A stretch of DNA of 64,000 nucleotides, taken from positions 1 to 64,000 of the forward strand of contig NZ_FMYF01000001.1 in NCBI RefSeq assembly GCF_900092135.1, in the 5' to 3' direction. The translations under genes were made by a program, and so were the position numbers. This document shows, one piece after another, positions 41,899-51,938 of the stretch (the stretch's first letter is position 1; every line of letters starts with the position of its first letter). This DNA comes from Raineyella antarctica (GTDB lineage: Bacteria > Actinomycetota > Actinomycetes > Propionibacteriales > Propionibacteriaceae). The notes beneath the pieces are model-generated. The model was not told where the DNA came from. It was given only the letters and a program-made list of their open reading frames with translations, and searched no databases.

Positions 41899-44628
41899 AT
41901 GGACGCCAACAAGCTCACCACCAAGAGCCGCGACGCGTACTCGGCCGCCGTACGCAACGCCCTCACCAACGGCAACCCGAACGTCGAGGCCGTGCACCTG
42001 CTGCACGCCATGCTCATCACGCCGGAGAACACCGTCGGGCCGCTGCTGGAGTCGATCGACGCCGACCCGCGTACGATCGACGCAGAGGCCGAGAAGGCGA
42101 TCAAGAAGCTGCCCGCGGCCGCTGGCTCGTCGGTCTCCCAGCCCCAGCTCTCCGGCGCCGTCGCCCGCGTCCTGGCCGATGCGGAGACCCGCGCCGAGAA
42201 GCTCGGCGACACCTACATCGCCACCGAGCACTTCCTGATCGCGCTGGCCGCGATCGACTCCGAGGCCAAGAAGATCCTGGTGGCCCAGGGCGCGACCGAA
42301 CAGGCTCTCACCAAGGCGTTCCAGGACGCCCGCGGCTCCAAGCGGGTCACCTCCGAGGGCCAGGAGGGCACCGCGAGTGCCCTGGAGCAGTACGGCTACG
42401 ACATGACCGCGGCCGCCCGCGAGGGCAAGCTCGACCCCGTCATCGGCCGCGACCAGGAGATCCGTCGCGTGGTCCAGGTGCTGGCGCGACGTACGAAGAA
42501 CAACCCGGTGCTGATCGGTGAGCCCGGCGTCGGCAAGACCGCCGTCGTGGAGGGCCTGGCCCAGCGGATCGTGGCCGGCGACGTGCCCGACTCGCTGCGC
42601 GGTCGCCGCCTGATCAGCCTCGACCTGGGCGGCATGGTCGCCGGCGCGAAGTACCGCGGCGAGTTCGAGGAGCGGCTGAAGAGCGTGCTCCAGGAGATCA
42701 AGGACGCCGAGGGACAGATCGTCACGTTCATCGACGAGATCCACACCGTGATCGGTGCCGGCGCGACCGGCGACTCCTCGATGGACGCCGGCAACATGCT
42801 CAAGCCGATGCTCGCCCGCGGCGAGCTGCGCCTGATCGGCGCGACCACGCTGGACGAGTACCGCGAGAACATCGAGAAGGACCCGGCGTTCGAGCGCCGC
42901 TTCCAGCAGGTGTACGTGGGGGAGCCCTCGGTGGAGGACACCATCGCGATCCTGCGCGGGCTGCGCGAGCGCTACGAGGCGCACCACAAGGTCGCCATCA
43001 CCGACCAGGCCCTGGTCGCCGCGGCGACGCTGTCGCACCGCTACATCACCGGTCGCAAGCTGCCGGACAAGGCCATCGACCTGATCGACGAGTCCGCCTC
43101 CCGGCTGCGGATGGAGATCGACTCCTCCCCGGTCGAGATCGACGAACTGCGCCGCAAGGTGGACCGGCTGACGATGGAGCAGATGGCGCTGGAGAAGGAG
43201 TCCGACACCGCCACCCAGGAACGGCTGGCGCGGCTGAACTCCGAGCTCGCCGACACCCAGGAGACCCTGCGCGGCCTGGAGCAGCGCTGGGAGTCCGAGA
43301 AGCAGGACCTCAACCGGGTCGGTGAGATCCGCTCCGAGATCGACGCCAAGCGCTCGGAGGCCGACCGTGCCCAGCGGGACGGTGACCTGGGCCGGGCCTC
43401 GGAGATCCTCTACGGGGAGATCCCGGCGCTGGAGAAGGAGCTGGCCAAGGCCGACGAGGCGGAGAAGAACGCCAAGCCGATGGTCTCGGAGGAGGTGACC
43501 GCCCAGGACATCGCCGAGGTGGTCGCCGCCTGGACCGGCATCCCGGTCGGCAAGATGCTGCAGGGGGAGTCCGAGAAGCTGCTGCACATGGAGGAGTACC
43601 TCGGCAAGCGCCTGATCGGGCAGTCCGAGGCCGTGGTCGCCGTGTCCGACGCGGTGCGCCGCTCGCGGGCCGGCATCTCCGACCCGAACAAGCCGACCGG
43701 CTCGTTCCTGTTCCTCGGCCCGACCGGTGTCGGCAAGACCGAGCTGGCCAAGTCGCTGGCGGACTTCCTGTTCGACGACGAGCAGAGCATGGTCCGGATC
43801 GACATGAGCGAGTACTCCGAGAAGCACACGGTCGCCCGCCTCGTCGGTGCCCCTCCGGGCTACATCGGCTACGAGGAGGGTGGCCAGCTGACCGAGGCCG
43901 TCCGGCGCCGCCCGTACTCGGTGATCCTGCTCGACGAGGTCGAGAAGGCCCACCCCGAGGTCTTCGACATCCTGCTGCAGGTGCTGGACGATGGGCGGCT
44001 GACCGACGGCCAGGGTCGTACGGTCGACTTCCGCAACACGATCCTGATCCTGACCTCGAACATGGGCTCGCAGTACCTCGCCGACCAGACCCTGTCGGAG
44101 GACGACAAGCGCCAGGCCGTGATGGGCGTGGTCCGGTCCTCGTTCAAGCCGGAGTTCCTGAACCGGCTCGATGAGATCGTCATGTTCAAGCCGCTCAGCC
44201 AGGAGGAGCTGACCCGGATCGTCTCGATCCAGCTCGGCCGGCTGAACAAGCGGATGGCTGACCGCCGGATCAGCGTGGCGGTCACCCCGGCCGCCCAGGA
44301 ATGGTTGGGCCTGATGGGCTTCGACCCGGTCTACGGTGCCCGGCCGCTTCGTCGCCTGATCCAGTCGACGATCGAGGACCAGTTGGCGCGGGCGGTGCTG
44401 TCCGGCCGCCTGCACGAGGGCGACGACGTCGTCTTCGAGGTGAGCGCGGACGGCGAGGGCCTGCAGATCCTCGAGTCCGGGCTGTCCGGTGAGGGCGCGG
44501 TGGCGGGCACCGGCGACGAGTTCACCGACCGGCGCGACGAGATGGCACACGTGGGCGGCGACGGCTTCCACGTCGCCGGCGACGGGTCCGGTGACGACGT
44601 CGTCGAGGGCGAGATCGTCGAGGAGTGA
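41899..44628 (+). CDS. clpB: ClpB disaggregase
   Basis: The 909-residue AAA+ chaperone resolubilises protein aggregates with DnaK. Domain order is the double Clp N-domain (1-150), NBD1 with Walker A GEPGVGKT at 207-214, the coiled-coil M-domain (about 410-530), and NBD2 with Walker A GPTGVGKT at 607-614. The pore loops are KYRGEF and GYIGYEEG, and the Clp C-terminal domain follows. The C-terminus has an extra acidic tail of about 50 residues ([16 protein letters not shown]) beyond the usual end. The ATG at 41899 is chosen because it gives the family N-terminus ([18 protein letters not shown]). Upstream lies a HAIR element. The final bases AGGAGTGATCGTCG are duplicated just after the stop. Confidence 0.97.
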   Translation: MDANKLTTKSRDAYSAAVRNALTNGNPNVEAVHLLHAMLITPENTVGPLLESIDADPRTIDAEAEKAIKKLPAAAGSSVSQPQLSGAVARVLADAETRAEKLGDTYIATEHFLIALAAIDSEAKKILVAQGATEQALTKAFQDARGSKRVTSEGQEGTASALEQYGYDMTAAAREGKLDPVIGRDQEIRRVVQVLARRTKNNPVLIGEPGVGKTAVVEGLAQRIVAGDVPDSLRGRRLISLDLGGMVAGAKYRGEFEERLKSVLQEIKDAEGQIVTFIDEIHTVIGAGATGDSSMDAGNMLKPMLARGELRLIGATTLDEYRENIEKDPAFERRFQQVYVGEPSVEDTIAILRGLRERYEAHHKVAITDQALVAAATLSHRYITGRKLPDKAIDLIDESASRLRMEIDSSPVEIDELRRKVDRLTMEQMALEKESDTATQERLARLNSELADTQETLRGLEQRWESEKQDLNRVGEIRSEIDAKRSEADRAQRDGDLGRASEILYGEIPALEKELAKADEAEKNAKPMVSEEVTAQDIAEVVAAWTGIPVGKMLQGESEKLLHMEEYLGKRLIGQSEAVVAVSDAVRRSRAGISDPNKPTGSFLFLGPTGVGKTELAKSLADFLFDDEQSMVRIDMSEYSEKHTVARLVGAPPGYIGYEEGGQLTEAVRRRPYSVILLDEVEKAHPEVFDILLQVLDDGRLTDGQGRTVDFRNTILILTSNMGSQYLADQTLSEDDKRQAVMGVVRSSFKPEFLNRLDEIVMFKPLSQEELTRIVSIQLGRLNKRMADRRISVAVTPAAQEWLGLMGFDPVYGARPLRRLIQSTIEDQLARAVLSGRLHEGDDVVFEVSADGEGLQILESGLSGEGAVAGTGDEFTDRRDEMAHVGGDGFHVAGDGSGDDVVEGEIVEE

Positions 44629-44730
44629 TCGTCGAGGAGTGATCACTCGCCGAGTGAGGAGGGCTCGGCTGCAGGCGGTTGCCTCCCCAGGGCGGCGCCC
44701 GCAGGTGCTCCTCCTGGGGTGGCCGAGGCT

Positions 44731-44776
44731 TAAGTGCGCCGTATCTATTGGTCCACCAACAGATACGGCGCACCTA
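44731..44776. repeat. Dispersed palindrome family 2, copy 1
   Basis: TAAGTGCGCCGTATCT (44731-44746) and AGATACGGCGCACCTA (44761-44776) form 16-base arms with one mismatch around a loop related to TTGsTCCACsnA. Two relatives lie at 61937 and 62141. It sits downstream of clpB and may also act as its terminator. Confidence 0.8.
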
Positions 44777-44814
44777 AAGGGTGGTCGAGGCCGGACCTGT
44801 CCGCCGGCGGATGT

Positions 44815-45393
44815 TCAGGCCCGGTCGTCGCCCCCGGCGCGCCCCTCGTCCGTGTCGTCTGCCAGCAGCCAGCTGATCCGGGTTCGCATGTCCCGCGGGT
44901 CCGCCTCGGGGGTGGGCATGGTCTCGTACGTCTCCCAGGTCACCTCGCCCGGGACCAGGCCCTCCGCGCGCATCCAGTCCTCCAGCCGCTGGTAGGTCTG
45001 CCCGAGGGTGCCGTACGACCCGTGGTGCACCACCTCGGCCACCCGGCCGGCGGGCAGCAGGATCTCGTGGACCTCTCCGTCGGGCAGGATCGCCGCCGCG
45101 ATCGGGAAGGCCGCGGCCACGTCGATCGTTTCGCCGGGCGTGCCGAAGTAGATACCCAGAGCCGGTCCGGCCGGCGGCACCCCTTGGCGGGTCAGGGAAC
45201 CGACGATGGCGGGGTAGGCCATGTCGAAGAAGGAGGGGAGCTCCTCCATCCCGATGGTCCGGCGCAACGACGCGACCGGGGCCGACGACACCTCCCGGAC
45301 CCGGGGGAGTTCGTCCGGCTCCCGAGCCTCGCCCCGATCCGCATCCAGGGCCAGGTCGTCACGGTCGCCGGGTTCGTCGTCAGCGATCGTCAC
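44815..45393 (-). CDS. GyrI-like small-molecule-binding protein
   Basis: This 192-residue protein has an acidic N-terminal extension (about 35 residues) and a GyrI/SOUL-type effector-binding domain: SAPVASLRRTIGMEELPSFF, GPALGIYFGTPGETIDVAAA, LLPAGRVAEVVHHGSYGTLG and VTWETYETMPTPEADP. There is no AraC/MerR DNA-binding part. Stand-alone domains of this type bind drugs or block gyrase. The gene start lies inside the end of the small acidic gene upstream (14-base overlap), so the two are co-transcribed. Confidence 0.87.
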   Translation of the reverse strand: MTIADDEPGDRDDLALDADRGEAREPDELPRVREVSSAPVASLRRTIGMEELPSFFDMAYPAIVGSLTRQGVPPAGPALGIYFGTPGETIDVAAAFPIAAAILPDGEVHEILLPAGRVAEVVHHGSYGTLGQTYQRLEDWMRAEGLVPGEVTWETYETMPTPEADPRDMRTRISWLLADDTDEGRAGGDDRA

Positions 45394-45664
45394 GGGGCAT
45401 CACTTCCTCCTCGCCCCGCTCGTTGCCGACGGCGTTCTCGCGGTAGTCGTGGCCCGGTCCCTGGGCGCGCTGCTGGGCCAGGTCGGCCGGGGGAATGGTG
45501 CCCTGGTCGTCGACGTCCGGGTCCAGCCGCCCGACCTCCGAGAGCTGGCCGCCGGCGAGGTCGCCCTCGTCCTGGGGGCCACGCTGATCCTCGGTCCGGC
45601 GTTCGCGCTCATCCTCGTGCCGGCCCGCTGGGCGGTCCTCGAAGTTCTCCTCGTTGTCGCGCAT
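45380..45664 (-). CDS. Small acidic, charged hypothetical protein
   Basis: The 94-residue product is almost entirely charged or polar (MRDNEENFEDRPAGRHEDER at the start) and has no hydrophobic core, so it is likely disordered. A GGCGGATC site precedes the ATG. Its 3' end overlaps the GyrI-like start by 14 bases, the best argument that it is real. The low-complexity composition means it could still be a chance frame. Confidence 0.5.
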   Translation of the reverse strand: MRDNEENFEDRPAGRHEDERERRTEDQRGPQDEGDLAGGQLSEVGRLDPDVDDQGTIPPADLAQQRAQGPGHDYRENAVGNERGEEEVMPRDDR

Positions 45665-45933
45665 GCTGATCCGCCTTCCGCTCGCTCGGTCCGGGAGGGC
45701 GCCGCAGGCTCCGGCACCTCATCGGCCGAATAGACATGTCGATAGCCTAGGGAGAGTTGGTCTCCGCGTGAACCCCTCCCCTCGGTGGGGTGCTGCGACT
45801 CCGCGCGGAATCGTGCCTCCGGTTGTGACCTCGCTCACCGCTAGCCTCTGGGCTGCAAGCATGGAGTTCGGGCCGGGCAGGGCCAGACCATGGTCCTCGT
45901 GCATCGGCTCGACCGGGACACAAAGGGAATCCG
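45665..45933. other. Intergenic, divergent promoter region
   Basis: These 269 bases separate the minus-strand acidic protein from the plus-strand secreted protein. ATAGCCTAGG near 45740 could hold -10 elements. I see no gene or structured RNA here. Confidence 0.35.
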
Positions 45934-46956
45934 GTGACAACGAGTACGCATGACACGAGCAACGTGAAGAGGGCACAGATCGTGCGCCTGATGGCCGTCG
46001 GGATGTCTGTCGGATTCTCGCTGATCGGGCTGGGCGCGGTCGGTACGGCCCATGCGGCGACTCCAGCGGACGCCGCTGTCCAGGAAACCACGACGGCGGT
46101 CGAGGGGCCGGTACAGGAGATCGTGTCCACGGTCACCGGGACCATGGGCAACAACGGCTGGTACACCTCCGACGTGACCGTCGCGTGGTCGTTCACCGAT
46201 CCGAAGGTGGCGGCCAATGTTGTCGAGGGTACTTGTGAGAACCGGACCCTCTCGTACGACACGATCGGCGAGACGTTCACCTGCGTCTTGACCACCAGCT
46301 GGGGGGTGGCGCTCAGCAAGTCGGTGACCATCAGGCGTGACGCCACCGCACCGGTGCTCGCCGTCGGTCGGCCCGACCCGATCGTGCTGCACGACTCGGT
46401 GACCGCGGACACGTCTGCCTCGGATGCGACCTCTGGGGTCGACACGGCCGGCTGCGATCCCGTCCTCACCAGCACGGTCGGCTATTCCACCCTGACATGT
46501 ACGGCCGTCGACCTGGCGGGCAATCAGGCGAGCGCCGGCATGCGGTATCCGGTCGTGGCCCCGTTCGGCTCCTTCACGGCACCGCTGCTGTCAACGGCTG
46601 CGGTCAGGTCGGGCTCACAGATCAGGGTGATGTTCACGCTGCGTGACGTGAACGGATCCTTGTCCCAGGCCGATGCCCAGACCCTGGCCAGCAACGGGCA
46701 GGTCCGTGTCGTCCTGACCGCCACGGCCGATGGCAGCGGGGAGCCGCTGGCCTCCGCGCTGTGCAAGTGGGACAAGAGGGCATCCGCCTTCGCCTGTGCC
46801 CCGAGGACTCCGAAGCTGGACGCGGCGTCGATCACCAACCCGTACTTCATCACGGTCCAGGAAACAGGCCCGGGGCAGGACGACTGGTTCGCCGCGCCCA
46901 ACCTGGATGGCGCCGCCGGTGAACCGGGAAACTCCTTGCCCGTCGAGCTGAGGTAG
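45934..46956 (+). CDS. Secreted protein with Ig-like/HYR-type domains
   Basis: The 340-residue product has a long signal peptide (hydrophobic core VGMSVGFSLIGLGAVGTAHA, cleavage likely after AHA at about residue 41). The outer part contains a repeat-like module with DATAPVLAVG, SDATSGVDTAGCDPVLTSTV and CTAVDLAGNQASAG. These are typical of bacterial Ig-like or HYR domains in surface adhesins. Four or more cysteines could form disulfides. There is no LPxTG or membrane anchor, so it is released or non-covalently held. The GTG at 45934 follows AAGGGAATCC. The specific function is unknown. Confidence 0.8.
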   Translation: MTTSTHDTSNVKRAQIVRLMAVGMSVGFSLIGLGAVGTAHAATPADAAVQETTTAVEGPVQEIVSTVTGTMGNNGWYTSDVTVAWSFTDPKVAANVVEGTCENRTLSYDTIGETFTCVLTTSWGVALSKSVTIRRDATAPVLAVGRPDPIVLHDSVTADTSASDATSGVDTAGCDPVLTSTVGYSTLTCTAVDLAGNQASAGMRYPVVAPFGSFTAPLLSTAAVRSGSQIRVMFTLRDVNGSLSQADAQTLASNGQVRVVLTATADGSGEPLASALCKWDKRASAFACAPRTPKLDAASITNPYFITVQETGPGQDDWFAAPNLDGAAGEPGNSLPVELR

Positions 46957-47001
46957 ACCCGGAGCGGCGTTCCATCGACATCCGACGCGCGATCGAGGAG
47001 C

Positions 47002-47030
47002 CGTCGCCGGCGTAAGCGCCGGGGGCGACG
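47002..47030. terminator. Hairpin terminator
   Basis: CGTCGCC (47002-47008) pairs with GGCGACG (47024-47030), and an inner GGCG/CGCC pair extends the stem. It lies about 45 bases past the stop of the secreted protein gene. Confidence 0.6.
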
Positions 47031-47110
47031 ACCGGTCCGAATCGAGGCTGTCGCGGGTCGGGGAGCACGCGTAGCCTGAGAAGGATCACCCCGGGGGATG
47101 GAGGTCCGCC

Positions 47111-47824
47111 ATGAAGCGACTGTTCCTGGCGAGCGGGGTCGCGCTCGCCCTCGTGCCACTGCTGGCGCCGCCCGCCATGGCGGCGAAGCCGAACATCTAC
47201 CACACGATCTCGTCGACCCATGGGTCCGCCGTGGTCTCCCGGGTCGAGGGATGCGAGCTCACCGAAGTCTTCGTCTCCTCCAGCGCAGCCATGTACGCCG
47301 CCCAGCCGGGCCCGGTCAACAAGCAGGGCCTCACCAGTGTCTTCGTCCGGGTGACCGATACCTGCGCCAGCGCCCGGGCCGGTGCACGCGCTGCCGCGGT
47401 CCGGCCCGCGGCCGCAGGCGGTGGCGCAGTCCTCTTCAGCGCCGAGGGACAGAACATGGCGCCGCTGGTCGCAGACTCGCGGCTGACGAAGGCCTCCGTC
47501 TCCGACGTCATCAAGGGGACCGACGACCAGGAGAACCCGGTAACGATCACCCTCCACGCCTCCTGGACCGGCACCGGCCCCCTCGAGCACACGACCGTCC
47601 GCACTGGCGACCACTACGCCGACGGCAACGTGTCGGCCCATGACAACAATCTCCGCAGGGATGCGGTCGCCGAGGTGTCGGTGACCGTCACCGGGGAGGG
47701 GACGGATCTGTCGGTCACCGGAACCGATCAGACGGCGGTCCTGGAGAGGGTGAAGTCGATGTGCATCGAGGTACCACGTCCGGGCGTGACAGAGTTCTAC
47801 CCCTGCTTCGGCTTTCCCGGCTGA
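47111..47824 (+). CDS. Secreted hypothetical protein
   Basis: The 237-residue product has a textbook signal peptide (MKRLFLASGVALALVPLLAP, cleavage after AMA at about residue 24). The mature domain is beta-rich, with NIYHTISSTHGSAVVSRVEG, ITLHASWTGTGPLEHTTVRT and AEVSVTVTGEGTDLSVTGTD, and four cysteines. I do not recognise a family. A GGAGGTCCGCC ribosome site precedes the ATG. The neighbour upstream is also secreted, and both may be exported surface proteins under separate promoters. Confidence 0.8.
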   Translation: MKRLFLASGVALALVPLLAPPAMAAKPNIYHTISSTHGSAVVSRVEGCELTEVFVSSSAAMYAAQPGPVNKQGLTSVFVRVTDTCASARAGARAAAVRPAAAGGGAVLFSAEGQNMAPLVADSRLTKASVSDVIKGTDDQENPVTITLHASWTGTGPLEHTTVRTGDHYADGNVSAHDNNLRRDAVAEVSVTVTGEGTDLSVTGTDQTAVLERVKSMCIEVPRPGVTEFYPCFGFPG

Positions 47825-47959
47825 CCCCGATCGCTCGTCCGCGCAGAGGCGAGTGACCGGTGACGGGGTGGTGTGGGTTGCCATCGCCAGGCCGGATGGT
47901 CGGAGGTGCTGTGCGGAGCGTTCAGGCGGGTCGCCGTCGGGTCTGCCCATACTGGAGGC

Positions 47960-48520
47960 ATGGGCAGACTCACGTACGGGATGATGACCTCGCTGGACGG
48001 GTTCGTGAACGGGCCGGACGGGACCTTCGGGTGGGCCGAGCCGGACGAGGAGACGCACCGGTTCGCCAACGAACGCGAGCGCGAGGTCGGCACCTTCCTC
48101 TACGGGCGACGGATGTTCGAGACCATGCGGTTCTGGGCGGACGACGAGGCACTGGCCGGCGCGCCGCCGTACATCCTGGACTATGCCGACATCTGGCGGA
48201 CTGCCACCAAGGTGGTGTTCTCCTCGACGATGGACGAGCCAGCCCTGGAGCGCACCAGGGTCGAGCGCCGCTTCGATCCGGAGGCCGTACGCGCCCTCAA
48301 GGAATCCAGCTCGCAGGACCTGGCCGTGGCCGGTCCGACGCTGGCGGCCCAGATGCTGCGGGCCGGGCTGGTCGACGAGATCTCCGTCTTCATCGCACCG
48401 GTCGTGGTGGGCGGGGGAACCCGGTTCCTCCCCGAGCAGGCGGCGCTGGATCTGTCCCTGGTCCAGATGCGCCGGTTCGACTCCGGGTTCGTCTTCCTGC
48501 GCTACGCCGTTCGGCACTGA
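47960..48520 (+). CDS. Dihydrofolate reductase/RibD C-terminal domain protein
   Basis: This 186-residue protein has the RibD C-terminal/DHFR-like fold: MGRLTYGMMTSLDGFVNGPD, EVGTFLYGRRMFETMRFW, DLAVAGPTLAAQMLRAGLVD and the NADPH-site end IAPVVVGGGTRFLPEQAAL. Stand-alone members are NAD(P)H-dependent reductases of unknown substrate. The ATG at 47960 has GGAGG immediately upstream and also CATACT ending six bases before it, so a leaderless start is possible. Confidence 0.92.
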   Translation: MGRLTYGMMTSLDGFVNGPDGTFGWAEPDEETHRFANEREREVGTFLYGRRMFETMRFWADDEALAGAPPYILDYADIWRTATKVVFSSTMDEPALERTRVERRFDPEAVRALKESSSQDLAVAGPTLAAQMLRAGLVDEISVFIAPVVVGGGTRFLPEQAALDLSLVQMRRFDSGFVFLRYAVRH

Positions 48521-48579
48521 CAACGATTCAGTACTGATCGTGGCCCGTGGTGGTCCTTCTCCGGCCCGTGGCAGCGGCG

Positions 48580-48585
48580 TAGGGT
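48580..48585 (+). promoter_or_regulatory. -10 hexamer, leaderless start
   Basis: TAGGGT ends six bases before the ATG at 48592, and no ribosome site lies between the hexamer and the start codon. Confidence 0.55.
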
Positions 48586-48591
48586 CGCGAC

Positions 48592-49452
48592 ATGAGCGTT
48601 GCACGATCCGGAACATTCCGCCTCGCCGGCCGGCTCGAGGTGACGCGCCTCGGCTTCGGCGCGATGCGCATCACCGGTCCAGGCATCTGGGGCCCACCGG
48701 CCGACCCCGACGAGGCGATCCGCGTCCTGCGCCGGGCCGTGGAGCTGGGCGTGGACTTCATCGACACCGCCGACGCGTACGGGCCCGAGGTCTCGGAGGA
48801 CCTGATCTTCCGGGCCCTGCACGGCGCGGACGGCTACGACGGGGTAGTGGTCGCGACCAAGGGCGGACTGACGCGCCAGGGGCCCGAACGCTGGGCACCG
48901 GTGGGCCGCCCGGAGTACCTGCGCCAGTGCCTGCAGATGTCGCTTCGACGCCTGGGGCTGGAACAGGTCCCGCTGTGGCAGCTGCACCGGATCGACCGGC
49001 GGGTGCCGCGCGAGGAGCAGTTCGGCGTGCTGAAGGAGTTCGTCGACGAGGGGTTGGTCGGCCTGGTCGGGCTCTCCCAGGTCGGCGTGGACGAGATCCG
49101 GGCGGCCCGGGAGGCCGGGCTGGAGATCGCCTCCGTGCAGAACCGGTACAACCTCTCCGATCGCTCCGCCGAGGACGTCCTGGAGTACTGCGAGGCCGAG
49201 GGCATCGGCTTCATCCCCTGGGCGCCGATGGCCGCCGGCCGACTCGCCCAGGCGGGCGGGGTGCTGGACCAAGTGCTGCAGGCCCACCCGGGCGCGAGTC
49301 CGTCGCAGGTCGCGCTGGCCTGGCTGCTGCGACGCTCCCCGGTGGTGCTGCCGATCCCCGGCACCGGCAGCGTTGCCCATCTGGAGGCGAACTGTGCAGC
49401 CGCTGACCTGGAGCTCAGCGAGCAGGAGGTGACCGCGCTCGAGGCGGCCTGA
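48592..49452 (+). CDS. Aldo/keto reductase
   Basis: The 286-residue NADPH-dependent reductase has a complete TIM-barrel AKR set: [10 protein letters not shown] near the start, [20 protein letters not shown] (catalytic Asp and Tyr), VATKGGLT (Lys) and [12 protein letters not shown] (His). The C-terminal cofactor motif is [18 protein letters not shown]. It reduces aldehydes or ketones, with an unpredictable substrate. The start is leaderless with TAGGGT six bases before the ATG. It stands alone. Confidence 0.94.
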   Translation: MSVARSGTFRLAGRLEVTRLGFGAMRITGPGIWGPPADPDEAIRVLRRAVELGVDFIDTADAYGPEVSEDLIFRALHGADGYDGVVVATKGGLTRQGPERWAPVGRPEYLRQCLQMSLRRLGLEQVPLWQLHRIDRRVPREEQFGVLKEFVDEGLVGLVGLSQVGVDEIRAAREAGLEIASVQNRYNLSDRSAEDVLEYCEAEGIGFIPWAPMAAGRLAQAGGVLDQVLQAHPGASPSQVALAWLLRRSPVVLPIPGTGSVAHLEANCAAADLELSEQEVTALEAA

Positions 49453-49650
49453 CGTCCCCGCCAGGGCTTCCACAGACTTTGTGTTGACCGATATGCCCGG
49501 TTTCGGACCGATGACCGGGAGCATCTAGGAGACCTCTCGGTGCGCCTTCCGGGGGCCGGCCTCCCTCGACTGCTGGTGTAATCACCCGCCGCGCCCTAGC
49601 ATCGGGGGCGTGCGCGGGCGCGCACCCTGTCAAGGAGGACAGCAGAACAC

Positions 49651-50541
49651 ATGACCATCACCACGCCCCCCGTGACCGTCGGCCCCGAGCTGGCCCGTTC
49701 CTGGCTGCTCGTCAACGCCTCCCACCCGGACCGGTTCGCCCCGGCCGCCGCCAGCGCCGCCGACGTCGTACTGCTCGACATCGAGGACGCCGTCGCTCCC
49801 GAGGGGAAGGCCCAGGCCCGCGACAACGTGGTGGAGTGGCTGTCCACCCCGGGCAACGAGGCATGGGTGCGCCTCAACGGCTTCGGTACCGAGTGGTGGG
49901 AGCAGGACCTGCGGGCCCTCGCCCAAACGCCCGGCCTGCGCGGGGTCATGCTGGCGATGGTCGAGTCGCCCGAGCACGTGCACCGTACGGCCCAAATGCT
50001 GCCGGGCATCAAGATCGTCGCGCTGGTCGAGACCGCGCGCGGCGTGCAGAACCTGCCGGCCATCGCCGACTCCCGGCACACGTTCCGGCTCGGGCTCGGA
50101 CTGGGTGACTACCGCCGCGACACCGGGTTCGACGACGACCCGCTGACCTTGGCCTACACCCGCTCCCAGTTCACCATCGCCTCGAAGGCCGCCGGGCTGC
50201 CCGGCCCGATCGACGGCCCCGCCGTCGGGGCACTCGGGGTGAAGCTGGCCGACTCCGCCGGCGTCACCGTCCAGTTCGGCATGACCGGCAAGATCTGCCT
50301 GATGCCTGAGCAGACCCTGACCGTGAACGAGATCCTCTCGCCCTCACTGGCCGACCGCTCGTGGGCGGTCGAGTTCCTGGCCGAGTTCGAGGCCGCCGGC
50401 GGGCAGATCCGCAATGGTTCGGACCTGCCCCGCCTGGCCCGGGCCCGCAAGGTTCTGAGCCTGTCGCAGTCGTACGGGCTGTCCCTGCCCGAGGGCTACG
50501 ACCTGCACTTCGAGGCGCCCTCGGACACCTACCACTGCTGA
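49651..50541 (+). CDS. HpcH/HpaI (CitE-like) CoA ester lyase
   Basis: The 296-residue TIM-barrel lyase family protein has the metal-site segment VVLLDIEDAVAPEGKAQARD, the CoA-loop VRLNGFGTEWWEQDL, IKIVALVETARGVQNLPAIA, and the signature LGLGLGDYRRDTGFDDDPLT. Related proteins cleave citramalyl-, malyl- or citryl-CoA, or act as thioesterases. The ATG at 49651 has AAGGAGGACAGCAGAAC upstream. There are no citrate lyase alpha or gamma genes, so it is a stand-alone CitE-like enzyme. Confidence 0.9.
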   Translation: MTITTPPVTVGPELARSWLLVNASHPDRFAPAAASAADVVLLDIEDAVAPEGKAQARDNVVEWLSTPGNEAWVRLNGFGTEWWEQDLRALAQTPGLRGVMLAMVESPEHVHRTAQMLPGIKIVALVETARGVQNLPAIADSRHTFRLGLGLGDYRRDTGFDDDPLTLAYTRSQFTIASKAAGLPGPIDGPAVGALGVKLADSAGVTVQFGMTGKICLMPEQTLTVNEILSPSLADRSWAVEFLAEFEAAGGQIRNGSDLPRLARARKVLSLSQSYGLSLPEGYDLHFEAPSDTYHC

Positions 50542-50593
50542 CCTCCCACTGCCGGGACCCCCGGTCCCACACGGGGCCGACGTTGGTGCAAGG

Positions 50594-50621
50594 ACGGGCC
50601 CGGGCCACCGCCCGGGCCCGT
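50594..50621. terminator. Terminator
   Basis: A perfect 12-base stem (ACGGGCCCGGGC, 50594-50605, with its complement at 50610-50621) has a CACC loop. It lies 50 bases after the CitE-like stop. Confidence 0.8.
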
Positions 50622-50711
50622 ACCGTTCCGTACGGTCGGGTGGGGAGCCCCCAGCGCATATGATCTGGGGGTGCCCCGACGGTTCGGGGCGGGACCGTCA
50701 GAAAGGTAGAG

Positions 50712-51395
50712 ATGCGCTCGGACGTGGCCTTCATCATTCCCGTATACAACGAGGAGACCGTCGTCCGTGGCGTCGTCGAGAACGTGCTGCGCGACTATGC
50801 CCACGTGGTCTGCGTGAACGACTGCAGTCGCGACCGCTCCGCCGACGAGGTCGAGGCGACCGGTGCGTACCTGGTCAATCACCCGATCAACATGGGGCAG
50901 GGCGCCGCCCTCCAGACCGGCATCGAGTTCGCCCGCCGGCTCCGCGGCGTGGAGTACTTCGTCACGTACGACGCCGATGGACAGCACCGGCTCGAGGACG
51001 TTGCGACCATGCTCGACACCATCGAGCGGACCGGTGACGACATCGTCATGGGGTCGCGCTTCCTGGGCACCGAGGCGGTCGGGATGACCCGCACCAAGCG
51101 GGCCGTCCTACGGATGGCGGTCGCGTTCAGCAACGCCACCTCGGGGCTGAAGCTCACCGACACCCACAACGGGCTACGAGTCTTCAACCGCCGGGTCGCC
51201 GAGCAGATGCAGATCACCATGCCGGACATGGCCCACGCCTCGGAGATCCTCGAGATCGTGGCGAAGGGGAAGTACCGCTACCGGGAGGTGCCGGTGACCA
51301 TCGTCTACACCGACTACTCACGCGGCAAGGGCCAGTCCATCGTCAACGCGATCAACATCGCCTTCGACACCCTGCTCCGGAAGGTCAGCCGCTGA
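50712..51395 (+). CDS. GT2-family glycosyltransferase (polyprenyl-phosphate sugar synthase-like)
   Basis: This 227-residue GT-A enzyme has VAFIIPVYNEETVVRGVVEN, the nucleotide-sugar motif VNDCSRDRSADEVEA, the DxD-type metal motif TYDADGQHRLED and DIVMGSRFLG. The basic RGKGQSIVNAINIAF helix is at the C-terminus. It resembles dolichol/polyprenyl-phosphate mannose synthases, which load a sugar onto a lipid carrier for use outside the membrane. An AAAGGTAG site precedes the ATG. Its stop overlaps the DUF2304 start by one base, and the GT-C-like paralogues follow. Confidence 0.92.
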   Translation: MRSDVAFIIPVYNEETVVRGVVENVLRDYAHVVCVNDCSRDRSADEVEATGAYLVNHPINMGQGAALQTGIEFARRLRGVEYFVTYDADGQHRLEDVATMLDTIERTGDDIVMGSRFLGTEAVGMTRTKRAVLRMAVAFSNATSGLKLTDTHNGLRVFNRRVAEQMQITMPDMAHASEILEIVAKGKYRYREVPVTIVYTDYSRGKGQSIVNAINIAFDTLLRKVSR

Positions 51396-51871
51396 TGCTC
51401 ATCCAGGTCATCCTCATCGTCCTCGCCTTGCTGCTGGTCTACCTGATCCTGGCCTCGCGCGGTTCCCACGGGGCCAAGGCCTCGATGAAGCTCGGACTCA
51501 TCCTGCTGGCCATCGCGATGATCATCGCGGTCCTGCGGCCCCAGTTGATGTCCCAGTTGGCCTCCTTCCTCGGGGTCGGCCGGGGCACGGACCTGCTGCT
51601 GTACGCGGTCACCGGCGCGTTCCTGTTCTATGCGCTGACCCAGTACCTCAAGTCCCAGTCCCAGCGCGACGTCATCTTCCGGCTGGCTCGCCGGGTGGCG
51701 CTGATCGAGGCGGACAACCGCTACGGCTCGATCCTGACGGGGCCGCTCGACGCCCCTGATCCGCAGACCCCGCGCCCACTCACCACCGACGCCGACGACC
51801 GTACCGCGGGTCCCGTCGAGCTCGGGCAGCCGTACGTCGACCCGCACACCGGCAGGACTCCCCAGGACTGA
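51395..51871 (+). CDS. DUF2304 membrane protein
   Basis: The 158-residue protein has three membrane segments (VILIVLALLLVYLILAS, MKLGLILLAIAMIIAVL, LLLYAVTGAFLFYALTQYL). A basic amphipathic stretch (RDVIFRLARRVALIEADNR) and a polar tail follow. DUF2304 proteins commonly accompany GT2 lipid-carrier glycosyltransferases and may help dock or flip the product. The start codon shares one base with the glycosyltransferase stop (TGATG), so the two are coupled. Confidence 0.9.
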   Translation: MLIQVILIVLALLLVYLILASRGSHGAKASMKLGLILLAIAMIIAVLRPQLMSQLASFLGVGRGTDLLLYAVTGAFLFYALTQYLKSQSQRDVIFRLARRVALIEADNRYGSILTGPLDAPDPQTPRPLTTDADDRTAGPVELGQPYVDPHTGRTPQD

Positions 51872-51925
51872 CAGCAGCCCTCGCCCACCCCCGCTCGCGT
51901 GGCGGGGAGGGGCTCTGCCGGATCG

Positions 51926-51931
51926 TACGAT
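51926..51931 (+). promoter_or_regulatory. -10 hexamer of first DUF6541-like gene
   Basis: TACGAT ends seven bases before the ATG at 51939. This is the position that makes the three paralogues start with the same residues (MLA). Confidence 0.6.
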
Positions 51932-51938
51932 GGGGGCC

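Noticed and set aside
41446-44646. A 1066-codon open frame antisense to clpB
   Set aside because: It is a high-GC shadow frame: its product is compositionally biased (Leu/Gly/Asp/Val/His-rich) with no domain, and the plus strand encodes complete clpB.
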